DNA of 64,000 nt, from positions 62,001 through 126,000 of the forward strand of contig DAIDHV010000002.1 in NCBI GenBank assembly GCA_027451905.1, given 5' to 3'. Position numbers and translations under genes: made by a program. Shown here piece by piece: positions 8,761 through 17,371 of the stretch. The first letter of the stretch is position 1. The number at the start of each line of letters is the position of its first letter. The notes beneath the pieces were generated by a model. It ran no database searches. It worked only from the letters and a program-made list of their open reading frames with translations, and was not told the DNA's origin. The stretch comes from Armatimonadota bacterium. Its GTDB lineage: Bacteria; Armatimonadota; Fimbriimonadia; Fimbriimonadales; Fimbriimonadaceae.

Positions 8761-8800
8761 GGCGGGAAGGTCAGGGGTTCGAGCCCCCTATCGTCCACCA
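8743..8800 (+). pseudogene. 3' half of a tRNA gene (cassette border)
   Basis: Starts with GGAGAGCG (3' part of a D arm). It continues with hairpin TCCCGC-TTAAG-GCGGGA, variable AGGTC, a complete T arm GGGG-TTCGAGC-CCCC, and ATCGTCCACCA. The acceptor half ATCGTCC has no 5' partner upstream, and the anticodon loop is too short. The first 18 nt double as the end of GIY-YIG copy A. Confidence 0.82.
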
Positions 8801-8957
8801 AACTCAATATTCATTTGTTTTTTGTTTACATCCTTTGGAGTGAAAAAGCAGCCAAGTTTTATGTTGGTCAATCCTCAGATGTTCAAGACCGCCTGGCTAG
8901 GCACAATAGAGGATCTTCAATCTCGACAAAGTCCGGCCGACCTTGGAAGTTGGTTTA
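8768..8957 (+). repeat. Direct repeat, copy 2
   Basis: Second copy of the 190-nt repeat at 8462-8651. Identity stops abruptly at codon 48 of the second GIY-YIG frame, which marks the recombination joint with the restriction island. Confidence 0.93.
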
Positions 8958-9117
8958 CGAAGAAGCCTTCGCGACCCGAAGGCAGGCTTTTTACCTAGAA
9001 CGGGGAACAATGCGGCACGATTTCTATGAGTTTGGCCGGCTCGCAGATGCACTATCGCTGGACGCAACCCTTCTGTTCAAGCGCTTCATAGATGAATTAG
9101 AGCAGCATTGGCAATGA
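8815..9117 (+). CDS. Chimeric ORF: GIY-YIG N-terminus fused to a helix-turn-helix regulator C-terminus (copy B)
   Basis: 100 residues from the same TTG start as copy A. Residues 1-48 differ from copy A by one residue and carry VYIL and YVGQS. Residues 49-63 (EEAFATRRQAFYLER) still resemble a GIY-YIG protein but are not copy A. The rest (LERGTMRHDFYEFGRLADAL, then LDATLLFKRF) has the layout of the last helices of XRE/HTH_3 regulators, where an ERG-x-R-x-DxxEF segment precedes a DxxxLF helix. It is probably a by-product of recombination at the island border and lacks the usual GIY-YIG C-terminus. It converges on the restriction operon, ending 43 nt from it. The regulator assignment is by eye. 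Confidence 0.6.
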   Translation: MFFVYILWSEKAAKFYVGQSSDVQDRLARHNRGSSISTKSGRPWKLVYEEAFATRRQAFYLERGTMRHDFYEFGRLADALSLDATLLFKRFIDELEQHWQ

Positions 9118-9159
9118 TTTCCATAGGCTCCCAGCCAAAATCAGCCTTACCCCTTATAC

Positions 9160-9564
9160 TCAAAACTTAAACTCTGCGACCAAACTTTCTAACGACCGGC
9201 TCGTGTCAAAAGCGTCGTGTGGGATAAGCACATACCTCCAAGGCTTTCCACCATTTGCTGACTCATATTCAGTCGCTCGATCGCACCACTCGCGTGCCGC
9301 CTTCGCTTTGGCCAATACGACGTCGTCCGTCACCTCCGAGGCGTCCTTCGGCTCGCAAAGTAGCTTGATGGTCTCGGTTTCGACCACGAAATCCGGTTCA
9401 TAGGGGATGTCGCGATTATAGAAAATCTGGAACTGCTTCGGCGCAGGCTTGAACCACCGAACGCCATCCGTGTCTTCCAGAATGCGCGCAAACATCAATT
9501 CGCCCTCGTAGGACTGGAACTTCTGGACCGGATAGAGGCACCGTTGAAAACCACCAAAAGCCAT
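9160..9564 (-). CDS. Severed C-terminal nuclease domain of the type III restriction enzyme Res
   Basis: 134 residues from the first ATG after the nonsense codon at 9613-9615, in the same frame as res; sixteen further codons (VRDFRSPVADKSAIRK) join it to the stop. FGGFQRCLYPVQKF and RWFKPAPKQFQIFY match the end of type III Res subunits. The PD-(D/E)XK core is visible as PD at 57-58 (YEPDFV) and E71-P-K73, followed by AREWCDRATE. The catalytic residues are therefore intact, but the domain is detached from the helicase. Either res is inactivated, or this domain is made separately from the internal ATG, or the TAG is read through. Convergent with the chimeric GIY-YIG frame. Confidence 0.82.
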   Translation of the reverse strand: MAFGGFQRCLYPVQKFQSYEGELMFARILEDTDGVRWFKPAPKQFQIFYNRDIPYEPDFVVETETIKLLCEPKDASEVTDDVVLAKAKAAREWCDRATEYESANGGKPWRYVLIPHDAFDTSRSLESLVAEFKF

Positions 9565-9612
9565 CTTGCGAATCGCGCTTTTGTCAGCAACCGGGGATCG
9601 GAAATCGCGAAC

Positions 9613-11802
9613 CTATTCGCCAAACGGCAACTCGACGGCCAGTGGTTTCAGGGTCAGAGTCCCCGGTGTGACCTGCACATCAAACCCGTCTTGCTTCTCC
9701 CATGAGTGCTCTTGCATCTGGGCGTGAACAGTCGCCGCTAGGCTCTTCTGGTGATACTGTAGGACGTTGCGAACGTCGTCCTCCGAACTCAAGTAGCCTC
9801 GAACATGCGCCACGACCTGACCGGCAAGGTCATAAAGCAGGTCCGCTTGGCTGTCGTAATGCACATCGTCAAAGTCGATCAGATTCCGTACGATGTAGTT
9901 CTCCAGGCGATCTTCTTGAACGCCGGTTGGATCGGTGATGAGTTTGGCCCGTTCTTGCGTTCGTAGCCACTGAATGAGAATGTCCTTTGCCACCGGCTGA
10001 GGCCGAACCGGCGCCAGATTGAGCCGGAATGAGTTGAACCCGCTCGTCACCTCGCCACGTGGGATGACGACAATTCGGGGAATGGAAATGGTCCGATCTA
10101 CGAATTCCTGAACGGCCTGCTTGACAACCTCCTGAACCTTTGGCGCGTCGAACATTTCCTCCAACGTGCCTTGATCCGGTTGGTAGGTAGCGATCACTTC
10201 TCGGACGATCTTCGCTTGAACGTCGGGGTTCATCAAATCCGCCGATCTCGGAAGGGTTGTGATCGTTTTGGCGACGGCTTGGGCCGCTTCTGCCAGCTTT
10301 TGTTCCGCTGGATTCTGGAATGCAAAGCCGGGTTGAGTGCCGGTTCCTTCGGTGGCAACTCGGGGACGATAAACAGGCTCAACGGCAATCACCTGGGGCT
10401 TCTGCGTAGGAATGTCGCGTCCGACCTCGACGCCACGGCGGATGATCGAATTCGGATCGTTGGCCCGCTCGATCAACTCTTGGAAACGCTCATGGGCCGA
10501 CACGAACAAGGTATCCAGTTCTTTCTTGCCGGTTCGCTTGCCATAGGGCAACCGCAGGCCGCGACCAAGGGTCTGCTCGGTCAGAATCTCCGATGCCGAC
10601 GCCCTCAACGGAACGATGGTGAACAGATTCGAGACGTCCCAGCCTTCTCCGAGCTTGTTGACGTGAATGACAATTTCGGTTGGCTCGTTCGCATCCTCGA
10701 CTTGGAGCAACCGTTGGACCATGTCGTCTTTCAGTTCGCCCGACTGGTTCGAGTGGACGACGGCGACCCGTCCGGTATACCGACCTTCGAAGAATCCGTC
10801 GCCTTGGATGAACTCGAAGAGTTGGTTGGCATGGGTGGTGTCCTGAGCCACCACGAGCATGAACGGCTTCACCAACGGCTTGTCGTTCTCCAGCGCATAG
10901 ATTTGCAAGTCGGCCTTGACCTTTTCGTGAGCATGAACACCGTCCTCCAGCATCAGCTTTTCTAGCTGATCCCTGGGCACGTCCTTGGGCTTGAAGTCTT
11001 GGCGCGTGAGAGCCGCAGCTTCCTTCACGAATCCGTCTTCAAGGGCCGCAGAGAGAGGATAGGAGTAAATGACGTTCCTGAACCCCGAGGACCCGGCACC
11101 TGTGCTTCGTGCCGTGGCCGTGAGTTCCAGACCGAGAATCGGCTTGAGTTCGTTGATCGCTTTGATTCCGGCCGACGCCCGGTACCGGTGGGCCTCATCC
11201 ATCAAGAGCACCAGGTCAGGCAAGCCCGCGAGGTATTCGAAGTAGCTCTTGCCGATGTACTCCGAGAGTCGCTTGATGCGCGGAGCCTTTCCTCCGCGAA
11301 CTTCGGAATTGATCTTGGAGACGTTAAAGACGTTGATGACCACGTCATCGAAGAGCTTGGTTTCGCGGACTCCCCGGCCTTCCTCGTACGTATCGCCGGT
11401 CACCACGACGGGAGGGCTGACGGCAAACTCGGCGATGCCTTGGAACACGTACTTGGGAGTGTTTGGCGTGAAGTCTCGAATCAGCTTCTCGTAGATCGTC
11501 AGGTTTGGAGCGAGCACGAAGAAGTTGCGGACCCCGTGCGCCTGAACCAGATAGGTGATGAACGCACCCATGAGCCGCGTTTTGCCAACGCCGGTGGCCA
11601 GTTCGAAGCAGAGAGAGGGAAAGTCACGCTCAAAGTCTTTGACATGGCTAAATTCGTCGCTTACGCGCCGTAACGCCTGCTCCAAGTCCTGGACCTTCGT
11701 GAGTTCCAGAATCTCTCCCAACCGAGCTAGCAGTTCAAGCGATTCGCGCTGAGGTTTGCGGAGGCTGAGTCGTGCGCTGATGGCATTCACGAATCGATTC
11801 AT
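9613..11802 (-). CDS. Type III restriction enzyme Res subunit, helicase part (ends at a premature TAG)
   Basis: 729 residues. Superfamily 2 helicase motifs are Walker A ATGVGKT (69-75), DEAH (202-205), TATAR, and the C-terminal helicase lobe with VIHVNKLGEGWDV and EQTLGRGLRLPYG. The chain stops at ...VELPFGE with TAG, but the frame continues for 150 codons with the expected nuclease domain (9160-9612). Full length would be about 880 residues, normal for Res. Its ATG overlaps the mod stop by 4 nt. Res translocates on DNA with ATP and cuts with Mod at unmethylated sites; without its nuclease it should not restrict. The operon is visibly richer in G+C than its surroundings, consistent with transfer. 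Confidence 0.9.
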   Translation of the reverse strand: MNRFVNAISARLSLRKPQRESLELLARLGEILELTKVQDLEQALRRVSDEFSHVKDFERDFPSLCFELATGVGKTRLMGAFITYLVQAHGVRNFFVLAPNLTIYEKLIRDFTPNTPKYVFQGIAEFAVSPPVVVTGDTYEEGRGVRETKLFDDVVINVFNVSKINSEVRGGKAPRIKRLSEYIGKSYFEYLAGLPDLVLLMDEAHRYRASAGIKAINELKPILGLELTATARSTGAGSSGFRNVIYSYPLSAALEDGFVKEAAALTRQDFKPKDVPRDQLEKLMLEDGVHAHEKVKADLQIYALENDKPLVKPFMLVVAQDTTHANQLFEFIQGDGFFEGRYTGRVAVVHSNQSGELKDDMVQRLLQVEDANEPTEIVIHVNKLGEGWDVSNLFTIVPLRASASEILTEQTLGRGLRLPYGKRTGKKELDTLFVSAHERFQELIERANDPNSIIRRGVEVGRDIPTQKPQVIAVEPVYRPRVATEGTGTQPGFAFQNPAEQKLAEAAQAVAKTITTLPRSADLMNPDVQAKIVREVIATYQPDQGTLEEMFDAPKVQEVVKQAVQEFVDRTISIPRIVVIPRGEVTSGFNSFRLNLAPVRPQPVAKDILIQWLRTQERAKLITDPTGVQEDRLENYIVRNLIDFDDVHYDSQADLLYDLAGQVVAHVRGYLSSEDDVRNVLQYHQKSLAATVHAQMQEHSWEKQDGFDVQVTPGTLTLKPLAVELPFGE

Positions 11803-13454
11803 TCGGCCTCCTCCGCCTCAGCATCCGCAAAGAGCCCGCCTAACTGATCGGCCTTATAGCCGAGCTTCTTTACCCTCTCTTCGTATTCGTTCCAGTCCCA
11901 CTGGCACTTGTGGAGGACGGCCTTGGGAATCTTCTTAACCGTCAGGTTCGGGAAGGCGTCGGGATTGCCCCGGAACGCCGCGCAACAAATGAGGAGCGTT
12001 CGTTCGTCTCCCACTTCCTCGCTGATCGCCGCGAGTTGCTCATGGGTCAGCGTTTGAGTCGTGACGTAGACGAAGTCGGTGTCCGTGCTCCTGCCGTGCT
12101 GCCAGTAGACTTCTTCACTCGGAGCGTAACTAAAGCCTTCGAGTTTGCAGACCGCTTCGGCCAACATCTCGCGGTTGAACTCCGGGTTGATGACCTCGTT
12201 GCCATACTTGTCGGTCGCGATGAGAGATGGTGCAAGCCGATAGTAGCGGAACCCACCTCCACCCTTCCAATCGACGGCCTTCGTGATGCCACCTGAATCC
12301 TCGCCGTCGATCACCTTACGCAGTCGCGGAATGATGTGGGTGTGGCAGTGCTCGCCAAGCTCAACCATGATCCAGCGACGCCCCATCTTGTGAGCAACCG
12401 CGCCAGTAGTCCCCGAACCACCAAAGGAATCAAGTACCAAGTCTCCTCTTGCCGTGCAGATATCCAGAGTTCTTGCAACCAGGTCTTCGGGTTTAGGTGT
12501 GTCGAATTCAGGAACACCCTTCAGCAGAGCTTTTAGGTGGGACTTTGTTTGGCGTGTTGTATCCAAGTCTGCCCAAATTGTGGGGTATGGCTTCTTCGGA
12601 TATGTAGGAGCGTATTCCCGGGTGTACGGCACCCACGTTCGGCCAGCCTCCTTTTCCCTTTGCTTCCAAACAAGGGTTCCGGCCTTTCTATGCTTTTCGA
12701 CTGCCTTTGGACTACAAGCCCAACGGGCCTCTCTTCCATCATCATGCAGAGGAAACACAGTCGAACCATCCGGAGCCTCGACCTCGAAGTACATTGTTGG
12801 CCGATCCGTACGGAGACTGTTCTTGCCGTTCTTCTTTAGCAGTCTGTCTCGATAAGCTCGACCGTCCTCTGCAATGTTCGGATAAGCGTCAAGAATGGAG
12901 TCGTCACCAAGCTGAGCGAGGTTGACCGCCTTTGAGTTCTTGGCATACGCCAGAACGAAGTTGTGGTTGGACGCCACGGGAACCTTGTTGTCGTTTGGAC
13001 TATCGACGTTCCGCCAAATGAAGGTGAATAGAAAGTTCTTTCTGCCAAACACCTCATCCGCCATCACCTTAAAGTAGTGGGCTTCCGTGTCATCGAGTGT
13101 CGCCCATAGAACACCGTCTTCGGCGAGAAACCTGTACAGAACTTCTACCCGATCTCTAAGCAAGCTAAGCCAAATCGAGTGCTCCAAGTTGTCGTCGTAA
13201 TGCGTGAACGCTTTGCCCAGGTTATATGGCGGGTCTATGAAGATGCACTTCACCTTACCAGCGAACTCTTGCTCCAACGCCTTGAGCGCAAGAAGGTTGT
13301 CCCCAAAGATCAATCGGTTGTCGAAGACGTCGTTCTCGGAAACTCGCCGATCCGCGTGATACGACTTCTCCGGGTCTTCCAGCAGAATCCTCGGCTCCAG
13401 CTTTGGACGAACCTCCTTCCCAACCCACGTCAGTTCCAACCTGCCCTTACTCAT
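11799..13454 (-). CDS. Type III DNA methyltransferase Mod (N6-adenine)
   Basis: 551 residues. The catalytic motif is DPPYN (74-78) and the SAM-binding motif is FGGSGTTG (344-351), in the catalytic-before-SAM order of the beta class used by type III Mod proteins. The target-recognition region lies between them (about 150-320). The C-terminal part (RYYRLAPSLI, then INPEFNREMLAEA) is typical of Mod proteins paired with Res. It should methylate adenine in a short asymmetric site and guide Res. It overlaps DUF3800 upstream and res downstream by 4 nt each, so the operon is tightly coupled. The gene looks intact, so methylation may continue even if restriction is lost. Confidence 0.93.
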   Translation of the reverse strand: MSKGRLELTWVGKEVRPKLEPRILLEDPEKSYHADRRVSENDVFDNRLIFGDNLLALKALEQEFAGKVKCIFIDPPYNLGKAFTHYDDNLEHSIWLSLLRDRVEVLYRFLAEDGVLWATLDDTEAHYFKVMADEVFGRKNFLFTFIWRNVDSPNDNKVPVASNHNFVLAYAKNSKAVNLAQLGDDSILDAYPNIAEDGRAYRDRLLKKNGKNSLRTDRPTMYFEVEAPDGSTVFPLHDDGREARWACSPKAVEKHRKAGTLVWKQREKEAGRTWVPYTREYAPTYPKKPYPTIWADLDTTRQTKSHLKALLKGVPEFDTPKPEDLVARTLDICTARGDLVLDSFGGSGTTGAVAHKMGRRWIMVELGEHCHTHIIPRLRKVIDGEDSGGITKAVDWKGGGGFRYYRLAPSLIATDKYGNEVINPEFNREMLAEAVCKLEGFSYAPSEEVYWQHGRSTDTDFVYVTTQTLTHEQLAAISEEVGDERTLLICCAAFRGNPDAFPNLTVKKIPKAVLHKCQWDWNEYEERVKKLGYKADQLGGLFADAEAEEAE

Positions 13455-14353
13455 TTCTTTGGGTTCGCCCGGACCGGGGCCTTGTCCTCATCATGTTGTG
13501 GTTCCCACCACCAGAAGTTGACCGGGTTTGCTGGGTTTGGCGTCTTTAGCATCTTGCTTGACTTCAAGGAGACTCCAAGCCGATTGGCCTTGCAGCCTTC
13601 GTTGAACTCATGAAGAAGTTGGCATCGCTCTCGGTCTGCTCCGCTTAGCTTGATTTCATCGTTCTCCGATGACTCGAAAAGGACGTCTTGAATCTTGCCC
13701 TCACGCCACGCTTCGAGCTTCCGAAAGTGCTCGCGGGAGTAGATCGCCATGCCGACGTGAAGATCGGCCAACTGCACTAAGGGTTCGGTTTTCGACGAAA
13801 CAGGCTCAATACTGTGAAGCTTGAACCAATCCCAAAACTCGACATGAATCGTGCCTTCGGTAAGCAAGTCCTGTCGAACTGAGCCTCCAACAGACATACG
13901 GTCCAGCCATTCGTGGACGTTGTTCCACTTCATGAGAGCATTCTGATCCGGATGTAGTTTCCAGACTGCTTCATTCGGCCAGCGTCTGACAAGCATCGCC
14001 TTGCATAAGTGGTGATACATTCGATGCAGGTTCTCGACATCGTCTCTGCCAGGTAATTTGTGCCGACTGTCCTCGGTGTCCCATGACAAGACATCTACGC
14101 GAAGTCGGCCGGCCTTAGCCCAGTCGAGCGATTGCTTGGCCCATTTCCCAGCGCAGAAGCGCTCCTTTGCGCCGTTGAGTTCCTTCCAGTGGACCTCCTT
14201 GACGTTTGATTCCTCACGTAGGGTAGCCAACCTGTTCGAAAGTTCTTGCCGGCATTGAGCCTTCAGGGAGACGATGGCGACTCCACGAAACCGCCCCGTA
14301 TTATGGTGGCTTTCGTCGGCAAACGCAACGTGAGTGGGCTCAACGTTGTCCAT
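13451..14353 (-). CDS. DUF3800-like protein (RNase H-like fold) inside the restriction operon
   Basis: 300 residues. The start HVAFADESHHNTG has the FADES motif (11-15) of DUF3800 proteins. SKTEPLVQLADLHVGMAIY, around residue 195, matches the second conserved acidic motif (QLAD...G). These acidic residues fit an RNase H-like nuclease core. The ending is lysine- and tryptophan-rich (NFWWWEPQ). It overlaps the helicase by 14 nt and mod by 4 nt, which argues for a shared role in defence. DUF3800 genes recur next to restriction and helicase genes in other genomes, but I know of no established biochemical role. Confidence 0.78.
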   Translation of the reverse strand: MDNVEPTHVAFADESHHNTGRFRGVAIVSLKAQCRQELSNRLATLREESNVKEVHWKELNGAKERFCAGKWAKQSLDWAKAGRLRVDVLSWDTEDSRHKLPGRDDVENLHRMYHHLCKAMLVRRWPNEAVWKLHPDQNALMKWNNVHEWLDRMSVGGSVRQDLLTEGTIHVEFWDWFKLHSIEPVSSKTEPLVQLADLHVGMAIYSREHFRKLEAWREGKIQDVLFESSENDEIKLSGADRERCQLLHEFNEGCKANRLGVSLKSSKMLKTPNPANPVNFWWWEPQHDEDKAPVRANPKK

Positions 14354-17216
14354 CAGCTGTTGCCTCCTCGAGTTCCCAGGCTAAGGCGATGAGCGGATTT
14401 GCCTCGACCTGCTGCTTAAGTTGAGCTTCGACACCGTCGATTAGGGCTTCCTTCCTCGCGTCGATGTCGTCCTGAGCCTTGTACAGTTCAAGTTGCTTCC
14501 GGTCACGTTGCTTCTCAACGTCGCGTAGTTCCTTCTGGATGGCGAGTTTCTGATCAAGGGCTTGGGCCACCCGAAACTCCTTCTTAAGTTGGTTGACCCG
14601 CGCTCGCAAGTCTTTGATATCGACCTCCAAGCCATGCTTTAGGTCGTCGGCCCAGCGTTCTAGCTTGTCGATCTCGTCGGTAAAGAAGGACGTGTTTCGG
14701 GTTTCCCGCTCCCCTAGCGCCAGGGCTTGCGCCTTCTCCACCTGCTCCCTCATGACGCCTTGCGCATCTTCCGGGATGAGGGCCGGTTCCCAACCTTGGG
14801 CAGGCAGTCCGAGCAACGCCTTGGCGAACTTCCAATGGAGGGGATTTCCTGCATCGTCGGTCGCAGCAAAGAGTAGACGTTCCTCCTCATCAACATCGGA
14901 CGTGATCGCGAGCTTCGAAACGACCAGGTGCCCGCGTTTGCCGACATGCGGCTCGACTTCGACGTTACGCCCGTGGGAAGGGTCATAGTTGAAGATCAGG
15001 TGCGCGGGTCCTAATTGGCGTTCCTTGGCCTGTCTGAGGATGGCCTCAGCCAACGGGTGACCCAGCCGAAGAGTGCGCGTTCCTTCTGATCCTTGCCGGG
15101 TCAGCATGACGTACCGACCGGGTTCAATGTGATCCCACCCGTCCGGCACGGAGTGGAGGGTGAACTCGCACTGCGCGTCGTCAAAGTCCGCGTGGTCTGC
15201 CAGTTCAGCTTTGGCAAGCCGGTAGAGCAAAGACTCCAACTCTCCCATGTGCGCTTCCGCTTCCTGCTTCCGAAGCCGTAGCCGCTTACGCACGGTCTCG
15301 TCAAGATTCGCCAAGACGTCTTGCTCGACCTGCTTCATTCGGTGTTGGATCTGTTCTTCCAGTTCGGATTGGAGAGCATCAAAGGCTTCGTCAATCTCGT
15401 CCCGCGTCCGGCACGTTTGGTAGATATCGAGAATCCGTTGCTCGAAGTCAACCCCGGATTCAAGGGCACCCAGCACTTCGTCAGAAGAACCGAAGACGCC
15501 GTCAAAGAGCTTGAACTTCTCGTTGAGCAGATCGAAGACCCTCATGTCGGCTTCGTTTGCCCGATTCAGGAAATTGATGACGACCACGTCATGCTTTTGA
15601 CCATACCGGTGACATCGGCCAATGCGCTGTTCAATACGCTGAGGGTTCCAAGGCAGGTCGTAGTTCACAACCAGGCTACAGAATTGAAGGTTGACGCCTT
15701 CTGCCGCCGCTTCGGTCGCAATGAGAATGTCTTTGTTGAGCTTGAAGTCTTCGACAAGTGCCGCCCGAAGGTCCACGGCCTTGTTTCCTGTGACTACTCC
15801 TTCACCCTTGTGCCGTTCCAGCCAAGCCTTATAGATGGCACCGGATCGGTCGTCGGCATTCGTTCCGTTCACCGTTAGGAATCGGTCGGCGTATCCGTTC
15901 TCACTTAGGAGGTTGACCAGATATTCCTGAGTGCGACGACTCTCGGTGAAGATCACGGCCTTTTGTGCCGCGCCGAGTTCTTCGAGCTTGGCAAAGCCGC
16001 TCCGCAGGGCTTCGAGGAGTGCGTTGCCCTTGGCGTTGACCGTAATCGACTCAGCTAGCTTTCGGTATTGGGCGAGCTCCTGAAGCTCGGCGAGGATACG
16101 TTCGGTATCCGTAGGTTCGACGCCTTCAGCCCCCTCATCACCGACGGGGTGCAGTTCCTCAGCAATTTCATCCAACGTCTCAAAGTCATCTTCGAGCGAC
16201 CCGGTGATATCCGGGTTTTTCTCTTTGATTCGCTCGATCATTCGACCAAGCGTCTGGCCAATGGCGAATGTCGATGACGCCAATAGCTTTCGAAGGACAA
16301 GCGTCATCAGCTTCCGCTGGCTTGCGGGAAGGGCCTGAATGTCGTCGCGCTGGAGGTACTCCGACACAAGCATGTAAAGGCGTTGTTCTTCGTCGGTCGG
16401 AGTGAAGTCCTGGGCGATGGGGATTCGCGCTGTGAATTTCACGTACTCCTGAACTTGCCTTCTCAGGGTTCGCTGGCAAATGGGTTCAAGTCGGAGTTTG
16501 AGGTCACGCAGTTCGCGTTGTTCGAGTGGCCCTCGCATATAGCGGGCCTTGAATGCGTCCACGTCGCCAAAGATGTGATCGTCTACCAGACTCACAAGTC
16601 CGAACAATTCCAATAGGTTGTTCTGAAGTGGAGTCGCCGTAAGCAGCACGATTGGCCGATGGCTGACCGCCCGTTTGATCGCCGCCGCAATCTTGTTTCC
16701 GGGCTTCCAAACATTGCGGAGCCGGTGCGCTTCGTCGATAACCACCAAGTCCCACGGCACCGACAGCACTTGGGTTTCCTTGCTCTGGACGAAGTTGTAC
16801 GAACAAATGACCACCTGGTCTTGCGGCCTCAGAGGGTTCTCACCGGCTTTGTTTCTGGTGTTGAATTCCTTTCCGTCAAGGACGAGAGAGTCTAGGTGGA
16901 ATTTATCGCCGAGTTCCTGCGCCCACTGCTTTCGGAGAATGGTCGGGCAGATGACGAGAATCTTGCGCTTGCGTTCGGCCCAGAGCTGGGAAATGAGCAA
17001 TCCGGCTTCGATGGTCTTGCCGAGTCCAACTTCGTCTGCCAAAATTGCGCCACGCGACAACGGAGATCGGAAGGCGAACAAAGCCGCGTCTACCTGATGC
17101 GGATTGAGATCGACCGTGGCACTGTAAAGCGACGCCCCCAATTTATTTGGATCGTCAGATGCACTCCTCCGAGTCAGCTCGTGAGCAAAGTAGCACGCAT
17201 GATAGGGTGTGAGCAT
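14340..17216 (-). CDS. SNF2-family helicase/ATPase leading the restriction operon
   Basis: 958 residues. Walker A is DEVGLGKT (61-68), followed by DEAH (161-164), LLTATPLQNN, LIATEAAAEGVNLQ and QRIGRCHRYGQ. This is a complete SNF2-type motor resembling RapA-like and DISARM DrmD-like helicases. The C-terminal third has a beta-rich region, then a charged coiled coil (about 840-930, EIDKLERWADDLKHGLEVDI onward). It probably remodels or translocates along DNA for the Mod/Res complex. The ATG at 17216 is the first start after an upstream region with TATCCT 15 nt before the ATG as a possible -10. No DrmA, DrmB or DrmC gene is present, so this is not a complete DISARM system. Confidence 0.88.
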   Translation of the reverse strand: MLTPYHACYFAHELTRRSASDDPNKLGASLYSATVDLNPHQVDAALFAFRSPLSRGAILADEVGLGKTIEAGLLISQLWAERKRKILVICPTILRKQWAQELGDKFHLDSLVLDGKEFNTRNKAGENPLRPQDQVVICSYNFVQSKETQVLSVPWDLVVIDEAHRLRNVWKPGNKIAAAIKRAVSHRPIVLLTATPLQNNLLELFGLVSLVDDHIFGDVDAFKARYMRGPLEQRELRDLKLRLEPICQRTLRRQVQEYVKFTARIPIAQDFTPTDEEQRLYMLVSEYLQRDDIQALPASQRKLMTLVLRKLLASSTFAIGQTLGRMIERIKEKNPDITGSLEDDFETLDEIAEELHPVGDEGAEGVEPTDTERILAELQELAQYRKLAESITVNAKGNALLEALRSGFAKLEELGAAQKAVIFTESRRTQEYLVNLLSENGYADRFLTVNGTNADDRSGAIYKAWLERHKGEGVVTGNKAVDLRAALVEDFKLNKDILIATEAAAEGVNLQFCSLVVNYDLPWNPQRIEQRIGRCHRYGQKHDVVVINFLNRANEADMRVFDLLNEKFKLFDGVFGSSDEVLGALESGVDFEQRILDIYQTCRTRDEIDEAFDALQSELEEQIQHRMKQVEQDVLANLDETVRKRLRLRKQEAEAHMGELESLLYRLAKAELADHADFDDAQCEFTLHSVPDGWDHIEPGRYVMLTRQGSEGTRTLRLGHPLAEAILRQAKERQLGPAHLIFNYDPSHGRNVEVEPHVGKRGHLVVSKLAITSDVDEEERLLFAATDDAGNPLHWKFAKALLGLPAQGWEPALIPEDAQGVMREQVEKAQALALGERETRNTSFFTDEIDKLERWADDLKHGLEVDIKDLRARVNQLKKEFRVAQALDQKLAIQKELRDVEKQRDRKQLELYKAQDDIDARKEALIDGVEAQLKQQVEANPLIALAWELEEATADGQR

Positions 17217-17352
17217 TGACTCGACGTGTACAGGATACCTTTTGCAGGATAATCACCTTAACGCTCAACTCGATTTGCGGTGGCTTTTGCCCTTTGGTTT
17301 CATCGGGCTAACTCGGTTCATACATGCTCGGTTGCAAATCGCGTCCAGGAAT

Positions 17353-17363
17353 CTCCACCAAAC
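17353..17363 (+). repeat. tRNA 3'-terminus match CTCCACCAAAC before GIY-YIG copy C
   Basis: This 11-nt string is identical to the end of tRNA-Ala and its flank (8487-8497). In both places a GIY-YIG gene starts 11-14 nt after the CCA. No other tRNA sequence remains here, so it looks like the left border of a third cassette. Confidence 0.55.
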
Positions 17364-17371
17364 ATTTGCAC

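Noticed and set aside
8743-8800. Working tRNA-Leu(TAA) or other tRNA
   Set aside because: No 5' acceptor strand, short anticodon loop, and no long variable arm as required for tRNA-Leu. It is a remnant.
8450-8998. 182-codon frame running through both repeat copies
   Set aside because: It is open only because the repeat offset (306 nt) is a multiple of three; it overlaps tRNA-Ala and both nuclease frames and has no family motif.
10171-11673. Long plus-strand frames opposite res
   Set aside because: Shadows of the G+C-rich minus-strand gene, with no motifs and no starts in context.
9160-17216. Complete DISARM system
   Set aside because: Only a DrmD-like helicase is present; DrmA, DrmB and DrmC are absent and the methylase is a type III Mod.
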